Assembly: GCA_034620365.1 (NCBI GenBank)
Contig: JAQGEQ010000170.1
Location: 682,001-746,000 of the forward strand
Reading direction: 5' to 3'
Source of the DNA: Pegea sp. RAD2-039
Taxonomy: Eukaryota > Chordata > Thaliacea > Salpida > Salpidae
Length of the DNA stretch: 64,000 nt
Below the pieces are notes generated by a model. It was not told the DNA's origin and did not search any database. It saw only the letters and a program-made list of their open reading frames with translations. Position numbers and translations under genes: made by a program. Shown one piece after another: positions 1 through 12,754 of this stretch; positions within the stretch are counted from its first letter, which is position 1, and each line of letters begins with the position of its first letter.

Positions 1-3000
1 AAACATAGAAATAACAAACTAGAAAAGTTTTTAAGTGATGATTTACTTTCAAATTTGAATGGGGTACCGGTCTCCGCTTCTATTACCAGCAACACTTATT
101 CGGAATTTGAAGATGAACAAAGTTGCGAAGAAGATGAACAAATCACAGACATAAGTATAGTAGAAATTGAAAATAGGTATTTTTGAATATATTCTGTTTG
201 ATTTGATATTTTTTGGTATTCTTAAATTATCTTTATTATTGAAGGGGAGTATATGAGAGCTTAGTCAAGGCTTTTGAGCAAACATTTTTTGTTTATAGAA
301 AACATTCGTTTGATGAATGGAAAGAAATCATTTCTAAATATGGAGTTTTTTATAATTCAATAAATACTGACAACATGAAGTTTCAAGGAATCATCGATTT
401 TTTACTTGCCAAAAAGTTTGTGAATCTTTCTGTGAAGCAGTAAGTTCATTTCTGTTATTAGTGAGAATATATACCTGAATTAAAATTTTACATTTTCGAT
501 TTTAAATTATTTTGTATTGCATCTAACATTAAAATAAGATTAGATATTAGTTAAATTGGTTTAAATTAAAAACTAAATAAAAAAAGTTTTCATTAAATTT
601 GTGGCTTGTTGTTTTGTCTAAACACAAATTTTCGATAATTTTATTCTTCTCACTAAAATATAATTTTCTTTTAACTTTGATTATAATTATTTGAAATATA
701 ACAGAAAAAAGAAGATAGTAATTTTTTCAATCATTGTTGTAAACAATATTTAAAGATTCTTTCTTGATAAATTAAACTGAAAGTTTTTATGTTTTTTCAA
801 CTAAATCTTAAAAAACTCTTTAAAAATTTCTTTTTGAATCTATTTTATCGTTCAAATGTTACTTTTGCTTTCTAATATTTTGGATTCCGTTTTATATTTT
901 AATATCTAACTAACCAAAAAGTTATTATTTTTATGACAGTTTGCAAGCTGAGCCAAATTGGCATCAATCAGAATTAGTTCAATCATTTTTAGAGTTTATT
1001 TTAAGTCCAGAAAATATTGATTCCTGTCAACCAAGTTTAAGGAAATATATTAGATATTGTAAAGATATAGAAGACTATGATGAAATTATTCGAATTTTCA
1101 AGTAAGGATGAAAATAAATCGTATAAATTTGAAACTAATCACAAACTTGTGCTAGGATGTTTGAAGGCCAACTTATTTCTCCTTTTTTTTGTCGAACAAT
1201 TTGCGAAAGTCTTCAAAACTCGAAATATTTGGATGAATGCAAGAAATTAGAAAGAAATATGCGAAAATCTCTAAATGTGTTCACTAATACAAAAGCTTTT
1301 CAAGATGAATATAATTATCTTGTCAATTCTTTAGCTATTTGCGCGTTGAGGTGAATATTTGCTCATAAAAAATGATGCTGATCATCTAAACTATATCTTC
1401 TCAGAAATGATCAATTAGATACTGCTCTACAATGCGTTGGAAGTCTGCTAAAAGCATCTTCTGGTGGAAAATCGAAAATCTCTTTTGAACTTTTTGATAA
1501 GTTCTTAACTAAATTTAGGTTTCTTTAGTTTAATTTATTCGAATTTTTTTTCAACTTTGCTTTTTCTTAGATATACAAAAGACCCCATTGTATGGAAACG
1601 GAACAAAACTGTTGTAGAAAGCTTTCTAAAACTGCACAGTAAAACAACTAACATCTTTAAATCAGAAGATTATGCTCATAGAACAGTTGATTGGTTCAAA
1701 TCAATTCAAAACGAAAATTGGAGAGCCTCAAAATTTGAAATCTCTTATTTAAGGTTTGTTCTTATTTTATCGAAGATTTATAAATTGAAAATTTGATTCA
1801 GAAAACCATTTTGTCCTGTCACTGGAGTTCCTTTGCTTCCATCTGACTTAACTTACCATGAGTTCAATCATTTGAAAGAAATTGTTCTTCAAGTTATTAT
1901 GAAGAAAGTCTTTCATAACGTTCACTTTGATACAATGAACAAATATTCACCTGCCGCTTCTCAAGTAAGTTGCTGAAAACTTTATGAGAAATTATTTGAT
2001 AGTAATTTGAAGAAAAGTACTTTTCTCAAACCGCACTATCAAAACTATTAACCAAAAAAAACCCCAAAAATCATCACATGATAAGCTGGTAATGAGTTTA
2101 AAGTCTTCATTATTGGAAGAATGTTGAAGATCACTTTTGACTTTATCATCATACAAAAGATATTCATTGTCGGACAAAACATTTTCTCGAGAGTCCTGTA
2201 GATGTGATCCTAAAATCAACTACAATAGATTAACCCACAAATAAAACGACTGAATTGATAAGAAGAAGACATGAGAGGGTCAAATCGAAAAAGGACTTGA
2301 ATAAGGAGGTCTTTCTCCCAACTTATTTTCATTCTGATGGTGGAAAATGTATTTACAAATCGCTTTGCAAGATCAATAAGTAACTTGAAGATTATTCGAA
2401 GATTAATAGTCTTATTTGAAGAAGATGTTGCCATAGAGACAGAAATCTCAGTTGGAATGAAGCCCTGAAAATTATCAAAATAGTTCAATCCATTCCTACT
2501 CGAAGGTTGGCTGACCAAGTGCCTGAAAATATTCACAAAATTACTTAATTAAAAAGTCTAGAAGCCTAAGAAGTGGTCACAAGTTACATCGCTCTTCAGA
2601 AGACTTTTTACTGTAACGAACCGGGTGCCCTCAGTAACCCACCTCTGATATACTGAAGTGAAGTAACAGGAAAGGTACAAGAGTACATCCTCCGAGCCAC
2701 GGTGGAGAGAGCAATTCCATCGCAAAGACTCATCTTAGTTATTCATGGAGGTAAAAGCGGGTGTTTCTTATCCGATTTTCACAAAAGTCTATGTGTAAGC
2801 GGACCTCTCAAAGATCTGTGAAGTGATCAAGATAAGACAAGGTGTCCTCCAAGAAGACCCTCTTTTTCCCCTCTTATTCAATTTGGTGATGGATGATGTG
2901 ACTGAAGAAATGAAAAGCAGATATGTAGGATCTCTAGATGACGTCAGGATCGGTAATCTTCTGATCGCAGAAGATGCTTCTCTACTGGCAGAAACCTCAG

Positions 3001-4472
3001 CTGGAGGTGAATGTTGAAAAGTATGCAGTCATCCATGTGAAGGTGATGGAGCAAGGAAGAGATGAACAATCCGATCACTTGTGATGTAGGAGTCTTGAAG
3101 TTTCTCTCAGGTAAAAGACGACAAAGATGGGGATGAAAGTTGGATTTACCTTCAAAACTACTTGGATATAAAAGTGGAAATCTGTAGATGTCTCAAGTGA
3201 GTAACTCCCAACAGTCCCTGAAGTCAACCTCTTTACAAGAGATGTCATCAGAGAATGTCGACAAAAAAGTGATGGGGACCCACGCCCTGGGCAAACTATC
3301 GCCAATCACTGTCTTCTCCTTGGTTACCCGGACAAGACCACCAAACAGGTCACTATCTGGACATGTATGGGTCCTTCACGAACGAAAAAAGTCAAAAGTT
3401 AACTTATGGGGCTCCTTTCAGGGTATTCTCAGACCTCTGGCTGCTATAATTTGTATTTGGCAATAATCGAACTTCTTATTTATTTCGTCACTTTTAGATA
3501 ATATTTTAAGCTTCAAATTTATTTATGATAATTGATAAAGAACTTTTTCAAATTCACCCTTCAATACTACTAGCTACAATTGATTGAAAATATTTGTTTT
3601 ATTTTTGTAATTTCAGGTCTACTCAGATAGCTTATGCAGATTCTTGGAATTTGTAATGAATCATGGACCATTTGATGTCATATTTGATGGCTTAAACATT
3701 TTGTATTCATCTAGCAAAAGAAATTACGATGGTCCTGACAAATTTGATAAAGGATTTACAAATGTAATAAGAAAATTCTGATAAATAATTAAATTTTTGT
3801 TTGATATTAACATTTAAAGCAAAAATAAATGCTTTAATATATTCTAATTTTATTAATTTAAATCGTTGTTTTTTCAGATTGTTAAGATAGCACAAATATT
3901 AAAAAGATTGAAAAAAAAACCGAATCTGACCATTTTAGTGCCATTAAGAAGTCATATGAAGAGGCATGCTGAGAAGCATCAGTATATGCTGGACAGCGAA
4001 AACATTAAGATATGCTACGTTGGCAATAAGTGAGTTTATCTAAAAAGTCGAAGTTATTTGTATTTGATGAGTAAAAATAAATCGTTCATTTCTTTCCAGC
4101 ATTTCAGACGATTCTGTTCAACTGTATGCAGCTATATGTAGCGGGCCAAATTGCTTTTTTGCCAGCTCCGATTTCTTTCGTGATTATAAATATTTAGTGA
4201 GATCTTATTTAGGTCATGAGGCAGGTATGTTATTTTTAAAGTATCAAAGAAGTAGGCAGATTGAAATTACAATTCAATTTAGTGGAAAAGTATATATTGG
4301 GGTAAGTTATTTGAGAACCGTGTTTTTTCTGGTAATTTCATAAATTTTATTTTAGAAACCAAATGTTGTGGATTGTGTTATTCAAAACACTGATAACACC
4401 TGGCATCTACCTTACAGTGATCTCTCTGATCCTGAGATGTATGCAAATAAATGGATTTGTGTTTATAAATGA
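1..4472 (+). CDS. PRORP: Mitochondrial ribonuclease P catalytic subunit (PRORP/MRPP3), 5' end missing
   Basis: Protein-only RNase P nuclease, which cleaves the 5' leader from mitochondrial tRNA precursors. Visible exons: <1-176, 245-439, 940-1101, 1156-1350, 1405-1518, 1571-1753, 1802-1964, 3617-3763, 3878-4029, 4100-4301 and 4356-4472; all junctions keep frame. The early exons look like the helical PPR-type region. The metallonuclease (NYN/PIN-like) domain begins with FDVIFDGLNILYSS (3617 exon), the first catalytic Asp block. ISDDSVQLYA and ASSDFFRDYKY (4100 exon) supply the DD pair and the last Asp. The C-terminal block with TWHLPY and KWICVYK is typical of animal PRORP. A CxxTGVPL segment (1802 exon) may give the structural zinc cysteine. 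Stop TGA at 4470-4472, AATAAA about 20 bp later. First exon(s) and targeting peptide lie outside the window. The 1965-3616 intron is unusually long because it carries a LINE relic. Family assignment is strong. Confidence 0.9.
2560..3470 (+). mobile_element. Degenerate non-LTR (LINE) reverse transcriptase fragment in a PRORP intron
   Basis: In the 1965-3616 intron a forward frame at 2823-3017 reads GVLQEDPLFPLLFNLVMDD, then MKSRYVG and NLLIAEDASLLAE. This matches the QGDPLSPLLFNLVMD and YADD blocks of LINE reverse transcriptases. The catalytic YADD is changed to IAED and stops surround the fragment. Related sequence with shifted frames extends over about 2580-3440. Base composition is clearly more GC-rich than the flanks. 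Dead copy; the clade cannot be fixed from this much. Confidence 0.7.
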
Positions 4473-4687
4473 AATTAGTTACAATTTGATCGAATAAAAT
4501 AATATTTAATTTTACTTCGGATGGTTTTTACAAATGATTTAATTTATTGTTTGATTATAAGCTGTCTCTAAATAAGATAATATAAGCTTGAGAATAAAAA
4601 GTATTAATAATTAAAAAAAAAACTAGTTAAAGTTTAGGGCTATTTATTTTTAAAAGATTTTATTAACTCCTTTTTTCAGGGATGTAT
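4473..4687. other. PRORP 3' flank, AT-rich, no gene seen
   Basis: Contains the PRORP poly-A signal near 4494 and A/T-rich spacer. No coding potential recognised. Confidence 0.6.
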
Positions 4688-4862
4688 TATAATGACAATA
4701 ACTCGTTATATAGAGCTTTATTTAAATAAATAAGGCGAATGAAACAACGATAAATATATTAACGATACCAATAAACGAATAACCGAATGATAGTTGTTCT
4801 TAAAATTGTTGCATTCAACACATTTACGTCAGCGGTAAAATACTTTCATGTTTTACATTTCA
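4688..4862 (+). repeat. Dispersed repeat, copy A (ends in an ACGTCAGCGG core)
   Basis: About 175 bp resembling the reverse complement of 12755-12935. Shared landmarks in the same order: ATAGAGCTTTATT, GATAAATATA, a run of AACGATA/GAATAACC words, and the core CATTTACGTCAGCGGTAAAA followed by TACTTT. A single copy with no partner nearby, so probably a solo end or fragment of a non-autonomous element. Confidence 0.6.
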
Positions 4863-7123
4863 AATATACCACACGCTGTAATATCGGCATATTATCTTTG
4901 ATCTTGTATTACTGTTTGACAGAAGCAATAGTTTCTCTCATATAAACTTCGATGATTTATCCATAAATTTTAAAGATTTGTGGTTTACAATTAGACTTGG
5001 TAATAACATGAGGTGAACTAATAGCTTTTTTAATAGGGTAAGCACGGTGTAAAATGTTTCACCTGATTCCTTCACTTCAACAAATATTGTGACTTCTTTT
5101 AAAACTAAAGAGTATGACTGGAGTAACTTTGTTAACAAATGAGATATATTGCCAGTTCTTCAATTACTCTGTATTTTTTGTATTTATACCTTATATATAC
5201 TGCCTTTACAGTGTTCCTATTATTTTTTAACACAACTTATGTCGAACTGTGGTACTTAATACATTTTCATTATTTTCTACAGTCATATTACTTTGTGTTA
5301 GATATAAGAGTTGTATTTCTTATTATCTGCAGCCATGCATAAATAAATACAACACCAACTGATTCTTGTGATATGTCAGTCTTAAGTAATTAATTACTTA
5401 GTAGCTTACTTACTTCTAATTCTTGTTTTAATGGCTTACCAACTAATTCAGGTATATGTTTTTCACTAAAAGCTAAAAGAATAAATTCTATTTGTTAAAT
5501 CCAAATTTTAATGAAGAAGAAAGATTTGATCATTTTTTTACAATATGGATTTGAGATGAAACTTATTTTAACGCTTATAAATCTATCAGTGGACATAAAC
5601 AGCCTATAAATAGAGCAAAATACTTTGAAGACATAAAGTGATATGACAAAATTGCGATGAAAACTATTCTCGCATCAAACTTCTCTTTAAACATGCCAGT
5701 TGCTCTCATAAAATTTTATCTGAACTGTATTGTAAAGACAAATATTTCATAGTTTATCTCTACAACCATATTGCTTGCTTTCCAATTTCTTTTCGCCTCA
5801 CAACTAAAGATTTTTTTCCAAATCAGCTGTTTGTTTTTACATGGCAGCTTGTACTAGCAAAATAAGTAAAAATGGAATTTCTATCTCACTGTATAAATTT
5901 TTTAGCAGACTTGTAGTAACTAATCATATATTTCTAGCTGAAACTGATTAGCGCAAATTGATATTTTTGATACCAGTGTTTAAATAAAACATATATTGGT
6001 GTAAAATCAGTTTAACTAGTTGAGTTTGTTAAACTAAAAGCATTTTGGCTTGAAATAAGAGGTAAGCGCCTCCATAATGTTTGCCAAGTGTAAAACAGTT
6101 AGCATTAAGCTTGCAGTCAAGATTGAATGAAAGTTCCTCTCAGGATTGATAAAAATTTTGTTAAAAATTATGAATAAATTTTAAACAAAACAAATCTTTG
6201 AATGAAAAAATGTTGCGGAATTGTTTAAAGAAACTTTTTAATGAGCAGTTTTTTACATCACTTATTTTTACGTTAAATTTTTATTGTAATCGAATAGCAA
6301 GAGTGTTTTGCATTTTAATTTAAAACTTATCTCGATTCGTAAGCTATATATATTCTAGAACCATTAAAATGCCAATTTATTTATTTGTTTCAAAATATTC
6401 GATTTTAGAGTTATATCTAAAACACTTTATTTTCTGTTTGTTTAACTTACAACCAACTGTTCTAGAAGTATTTATATACATTTCTTGTAATTTCATTTTT
6501 ACTTAAAATACTACACTCAATAACAACGAGAATATTTATCACAAACATTCAAGTACCAATATCCTTTTTTAATGGTCTTTAAATAAGATTAAATTTAATA
6601 AAATCAATTTATTGCTAACTTGCCTAAATATCTTATCAAATAAAACACTAAGTTTTAATTTACTATTAAATTAGGTCAAGTTTTCTTGAAGAATATAACA
6701 GTAGAATTAAATCTGTAATAAATGGTTATTTCTAAATCAATAAATATATCACAACTAAAGTATTTGACAATTATAAAGAAAATGTTTGAAATTGAATGAA
6801 ATTGAACAAACCTTTTAAGTACCACTTAAAATGAAGTTTTTTGTTTTGTTCAAATCCTTTAAACTTTGTGTTGTATTTGTAGCGTTTTACTGCTTCACTG
6901 TTCATGTGGATGTATTGAAAGAAAATAGGCCCACTTTATTTCGAATAGCAAAGTTTTAATAAAAACGGATTTTTTTTTAAATTAGTATGAGTAATGTAAA
7001 TTTGTAGAATTTAGAATTCTGTTAAACTAATTCGGTTTGATTTTAAAACATGTTTTTGAGTAAACTTTTAGGTAAACGACAATCAGATGTTTTATAAATT
7101 AACTTCTGTTGAAAAATGAAAAT
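4863..7123. other. Gene-free AT-rich spacer
   Basis: Only short A/T-driven open frames (for example 4938-5138 and 5139-5342), with hydrophobic, low-complexity translations. No conserved motif, RNA gene or tandem array seen. The last about 100 bp should hold the promoter and 5' UTR of the following gene. Confidence 0.5.
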
Positions 7124-9460
7124 ATGGAGAGGCGATCTGAAGAGGTTAGTGATTCGGGATCAGAAGATAAAAGAGTTGAGAAGATTTCAGATCGGCTAGT
7201 TGATGTTGAGGGTATGAGAAGTGTACAGCGAAATTTGAAACAGCAGTTTGGTGGAACGCTGGAAGTTATTCATGATGAAAGTGAGGAAAGGAAAAACTTA
7301 ATAAAAAAAAAACTCTTTCCAAGTGTACAAAAAAAAGAAGAAAAAAGTGAAAAGGAAAAAGTGAAACTGTTCATTCCTTTGATAAAACTTTCCTAATCTT
7401 TATCTTACATAGACTTTGTTTTCTCCTACGCCCATAAATTGTCCGAATCATGAAAAAGACCAAGTTCTCGCAACTTTATACTGCTCACAGTGTTACCAAG
7501 CAGTTTGTTATAACTGTGCTTATGATAAACACAAGAATCACGTGATAATTCAAGTAACAATGGCAGCTGATAACAAGAGAGTAAGGCGAGAAGAAAACAC
7601 AGCTTTAACTGTTCAACAGCCTCTTTTATTTAATGCAGACGGGCTTAATAGAACGAAAAAGACAAATAGAAAAAATAATTTCCCAAATTCGCATCAACCG
7701 TAAAGCGCTAGAGGTAGAAATATAAAATGATGATAAAGTTAAGTTTTTAAAAAACTTATATTCTAGAGCAAAAGTGAGGAAATACTGATACGGATTCAAA
7801 ACCAATTTCAGCAAACTGTTCATCGATTGAAGAAGAAAGAAGAAGAAATTGTGAAAGATTTACAGGACCATCAAAAAGAAAGAACAAATGAGCTGTATAG
7901 TATTCAGAATCAACATGAAATTGAGTGGGGACAAATTGACGCTACTTTGAAAAAAGAAAACCCTTTTCATATACTTCAGGTTAAAACAATTTCAGTCATT
8001 CGATTTGTAATTTTAATTGTGTGCAACTTTAATCAAGAGAAAAATCACTTTAGGATGCTGAAATAGAAAGTAAAAACATTTCATTTTCTGTTTTTAGAAG
8101 CTCGACAAGCCCTTGTGAGTTTTCAATCCATACATTTGCAAAACCATTTACTAATAAAATTACATAAATGAAAACGAATGAAGATCATGTAACTTTTAGT
8201 TGGTTTTTTATGTTATGATTAAAAAATAATGATTTGTTGTAGCAATAAATAATCAGATATTTTCAACAGAAATAGCAATGCCGAAAACATTAATTTAAAT
8301 GTTGAATTACGAAAACCCTTTCTTGACCTTAACCCCATTCAAGATGAAATTGAAAAAATTAAAATAAATGAATTTTCGTGGAATAATAGTAATAAAAACT
8401 GTGAAATTTCTAATAATAAGGAAATCAAACTAAAGTAAGTTATAAAAACATTAAACCAATTGTTTAAAATGTATCATTAAAATTACAATCAACGTTAAAA
8501 GCAAAATCGACCATTTTTGTCGCCTTTTTTTTAGACACAACCGACGGTTTGATTTTAAAATGGACGAACATACCTCACACTCTGCTCTTCGATTATTATC
8601 AAATGGTAAAACTGTAGAGTTACTATCCAGCGAAAAGAACGTTGGATTAAATCGTCAAATCGATTCATTTACATATCCTGGCACGTTAGTTATTTTACTG
8701 TAACTTATTGAGGCATTTTTTCTAATTTTACTTATAAGTGAAGTTATTTATGGATTTACAGATAATTATTTGAAGCTGATTTTATTGTTGCTACATTTCT
8801 TTATTTTATTGATATTAAAGTTTTAAACTTTTGTTAATCAGACATATAACAAGAGGAACAAAATGTTCAAAACATAGTAGATTAGAACAAAACAAGAAAC
8901 AAAAAAGAAGAAACACTTTTGCATCCGTTTTGGGAGACTCTTCTATAACTCAAGTTTGAATTTGATTCATTTTGGTATTAGAATGATTTTTACATTATAG
9001 GGCAAGCAATATTGGGAAGTTTCTGTTAGTAGAAGTTTGGAGTATAAGATAGGAGTTAGCTATAAACATATGCAAGGTTCTCGTACGTTACCAGATCTTC
9101 ATAATTCGTGGACTTTGTGTTTATCATATCCTGACAGGTAACATCTATTTATATTAAATTTGTATTGAACTTTCTTTTAGATTTTCAGCTATTCATAAAA
9201 GTAGCAAAGATTTTGTATTTATTCCGAGCCACGCTGCATCAAAATCATTAAAAGTAGCAAAGATTGGTTTGTTTCTCGATTATGAGAGAGGCATACTCGC
9301 TTTTTACAACGCAAATGTCGCGTGCGAAAAACGCCATATTTATACATTCCGAACCTTCTTTAATCGACCTGTTTGGCCTTTGTTCTGTTTACGTCATGGC
9401 AAGTTACAAATCACAACTGGGTTGGTTATCCCAAAAAACCTTGTTTGGAAAATCAAATAA
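7124..9460 (+). CDS. B-box / coiled-coil / SPRY protein (TRIM-like without a visible RING; FSD1-like SPRY)
   Basis: Exons 7124-7360, 7413-7553, 7639-7713, 7767-7979, 8054-8114, 8257-8434, 8535-8684, 8842-8953, 9001-9137 and 9181-9460 join in frame to about 527 aa. An acidic/basic N-terminal leader is followed by a type-2 B-box zinc finger (7437-7553: CPNHEKDQ, then LYCSQCYQAVCYNC, then DKHKNH) with all Cys/His ligands. A coiled coil comes next (7639-7979: LIERKRQIEKIISQI; VHRLKKKEEEIVKDL). The C-terminal B30.2/SPRY half has GKQYWEVSV, KIGVSYKHM, GLFLDYERGILAFYN and the tail LQITTGLVIP. That tail resembles FSD1/FSD1L and BSPRY-type SPRY domains. Such proteins are cytoskeleton-associated or ubiquitin-related scaffolds; without a RING, ligase activity is not expected. 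The start is ATG 7124: an ATG a few bases upstream is out of frame and soon stops. The donor of exon 1 (GTGAAA) is weak, so that junction is the least certain. Confidence 0.8.
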
Positions 9461-9738
9461 ATCATTCAGATAAAATGATTTAATAAAGTCAACTTGCGGT
9501 ATATTTTATTAGCTGTGTTGGAGATGTATTTCTCGACTTTCTGAATTAGAAGTAATTAACAGATTTGTTTATTTAATTTCATGCTGTGTTGTTACAAAAG
9601 GAAAATAAAGAGGAAAAGATCCAAAAGTTGTTATAAATAAAGAGAAGAAATTAAAAACTTGATATTACTTTGAAGATGCAATTAGATCAAGAACAAAAAC
9701 AGAAAAATAAAGTAGATTAATGGATCAGAAAAAAGAAG

Positions 9739-10647
9739 TTAGTCCCAAATACTTTTGCAGTCATTAAACAAACTCAACAGATCAGGTTGAGGAATTAATG
9801 TCACTTCAGAATCTTTACTTTCATCATCAATTAATTTCTCACTTTTCTTAACATTAGAATCAGGAACAATACCAACATCTTCTGAAGTTACTAGAAACAA
9901 AAATTTTATTAAAAAAATAAAGTTATCAAAATAAGAATTTAAAGAAGATAAACAAATAAAGATCATTTTATATAACTTCTTAGTGACAGTAAAAAGACTA
10001 ACAATTAACTTCTTCATTATTGCTGCAACTTTCTTGTTTTGAAGAAAGCAAAACTTCAAGCCATTTAGATTGACTTTTTGGTGAGTTTTTTACTTTTAGT
10101 TCAATGTATTTCCTTTCCTGAGGAGTTTTAGGAACTAATTGTTCGCTACCAGTACCACTTGATGATGTACCTAACAAATTGGCTGAAATATAAATTAAGA
10201 TAAAAAATTTAGTATAGATTTTTTTGAAAGGTATCATCAGTAATGAGTAACTTGTAGTAATTACCTCCAATATTTATAGGTGAAGCAAGTATTTGCAAAT
10301 TTGGGTTAAAAGATCTTAAAGATAGGATTATTGGCGTCCCAGGAACTAAATTAAATAAAAGTTTTTTTTTTAACTTTTAGCAGCAAACAGTAACTTTAAA
10401 TAATTAAAGTCAAAGAATTCAACTGAACAATATTTTCTAATAAACAAAAAACAAATTTTAGATCATTTATAAGTGCTAACAAATTTTAAAGAATTCCACG
10501 ATGAAATAATTCAAAATTACCAGAGAAGTCATCACGAAGATTTGGACTAGAACTTTGATTAATAATTCCAGAAGACCCATGAGATAAGATTGGACTTCTT
10601 GGGACTTGCCTCTCGAGTGGAGAGTTATAAACATTGCGATTTGACAT
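9739..10647 (-). CDS. Uncharacterised Ser/Pro-rich protein, about 179 aa
   Basis: Four exons on the minus strand (10521-10647, 10265-10345, 10003-10182, 9739-9890) join in frame from ATG 10647 to TAA 9739. The donor after 10003 (TGTTAGT context) was chosen over a nearer GTTAAT because only it avoids an immediate stop in the last exon. The N-terminal third is rich in Ser/Pro with S/T-P sites (YNSPLERQ, VPRSPIL, VPGTPIIL). The middle has a short charged helix-like stretch (TPQERKYIELKV, SQSKWLEVLLSS). The C-terminus is acidic and ends in LLSLFNDCKSIWD. No signal peptide or membrane segment. I do not recognise the family; the S/T-P sites hint at a regulated nuclear or cytoskeletal adaptor, but that is guesswork. 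Its 3' end faces the 3' end of the B-box/SPRY gene 278 bp away (convergent pair). Confidence 0.6.
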
Positions 10648-11224
10648 TATTAAAGCAGTTAAAGGAAATTATTTGAACTGTACTAACCATAAAAACTTAA
10701 TTAGTTTTCAATTAAAATCAAAAAAATTTGATAAAATAATCTTTTATATTTTAATCTTTTACTTACAAAACATCTATTAATTCACAATAAATTTTAATAA
10801 TTGTAATCATTAAAAAAATCGTTTTAATCTAAAAAAAATGTCCTTTGAAACAAAAAAAATTGATCAAAAAATTGCAATTAATAATATAATGTAATTATTT
10901 AAATGTAAATATTTAAAAAAATTATAAATATAATAAATTGTAAATTCAATAAAAATAACAAACTATTGTTTATTAAAAGCAAGCTATAAAAACTACACCC
11001 GACAATTATGTTTTCCTACACATAACGCTAATAGATACGATTTATACCATAAACATTGGTAAGCTGAAGAAATAGAACCTAGCAATATATAATCATTAAA
11101 CAAATTTAAAATTTCTAGATCAGTTTCTAGATACATAACAATTCTAATAAACTCATCATCAAATGACTAAGCTCTTATGACGAGCCACTAACTGGCAACA
11201 GTTTGCCGGAAAAAAAAGTTTATC

Positions 11225-12300
11225 AGTATAAATTGTAACGACAATAACTCTTTAGAGACTTAGCCATCATGGACGCGCCCAACACAAAAAATTGCATGAT
11301 GGGAACAACACTTATTTATACTGTACCCCTAGTACGAATGACATTTACGAGAGCGGTAAAATAATGTTTTTTTAAAGAGCTCAAATATATCACGATGGGT
11401 AAGAAATATCTCCGCCGATCTAGAGTAGTGAGACAACCTTTTCAGCTGATTTTTTGTGAAATAAATGAATTTATTGCCTAACTTGGGACAGCAAACTGAT
11501 GGGTAGATGAACCTGGAATCGTAGTGGGTTAAGCAAGCATGATTAAAATATCCGATTTTTAACCTTTCACCCCCAAAAAAGGTAAGCACCAATTTTTTAT
11601 ATGAAATATCCGAATAAGGGCCTAAACGTTTCGAAATTGAATTTAAAAGAATGTCGCAAAAACATTATCCTGTATTGGGTCAGTACTTAAAAGCGACTCT
11701 GTGACCAACTTTATTAATACAACACGATAGCCAACTCAATGATGTACTATACGTATATGAGCCAATCAAATATAATAATGATAAAGTACAAAAGTTTGAT
11801 AAAACTTATTTGAAAAATACTATTTAATATTTTTCGCTATGCAGTTCGATATCATGATCAAATGGATGTATGTGCTTAAATATTTTGTTAACCTCTACCT
11901 GGCACTATTAATTGAAGTTTTCATTACAAAAATAAACAAAAGGAATGTCATTCACATCTGTTTGTTGAAGCACAAAGAAGCAAGAAAAGAGGATTACTTG
12001 TCCCCACTCAATATTGTGAATCCTGATCCAAAATCAATGCAGTATTCATTTAAATATGGTTGCTGAAGTACTTTGTAAATAACCAAAAGGGCATTTGTTT
12101 AAACTATTTTACATGAAAACAATGAAACTTCGTATAAATAAAAAATATGGTTGCCTTAGTGTGGTATTATAGCAAAGCATTTTTCCGCTGACGTAAATGT
12201 GTTAAACGTCATTCAGCAATTGATTGTGTTGTAGGTGTGTTGATATTTATAGCTAGTATATTTATCATTGTTGTTAGCCATAACTGGATCTAATAAGGGA
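11225..12300. mobile_element. Putative non-autonomous element with long inverted ends (copies C and D of the dispersed repeat)
   Basis: The left end (11228-11370, plus) starts ACGACAATAACTCT and carries CATTTACGAGAGCGGTAAAA. The right end (about 12170-12295) reads, on the minus strand, AACAATGATAAATATA and then CACATTTACGTCAGCGGAAAA. These have the same order and orientation relative to the interior, so they look like terminal inverted repeats of about 130 bp around an interior of roughly 800 bp. The interior has no recognisable transposase; a 75-codon frame at 11839-12066 is unrelated to anything I know. Ends are diverged and I could not define target-site duplications. Confidence 0.45.
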
Positions 12301-12754
12301 TCAATAAGAAGGCCTAAACTTTCTTGCTGCGAGGAAGAGCAAGACGAAAGCGTAGGGATTTTTTGACTTAGGAAAATAAGTTTGTAAAATTTTGGAAAAG
12401 GTCTATCAACTTTCTAAGAGGAAAGAGAGGCGATGAGTTTGATATGAAATGGGAGCAACAATAAAGATGTAGAATGGGTTCGTACGATTTAAAATGAACA
12501 TCTAGAAGTATCCTGCTAGATCTACCATATTAGGACCAGATGCTGTTGGGAAACTACTGTATTGTTCGAATTAAAATTGAAACCGATTTTTCTAATCATC
12601 CCACTATAGATGTCGAAACTATGTATGAGGTATTGGCAGTTGGGGAAGTCTCGGTGAAAGGCTTGGAACTACTATTATATAATAATATTCATGGCAATAA
12701 TGAGACAGCGTGTTATATTTACTGTTCGACTCAATTATTTGGTTTGGGAGAATA

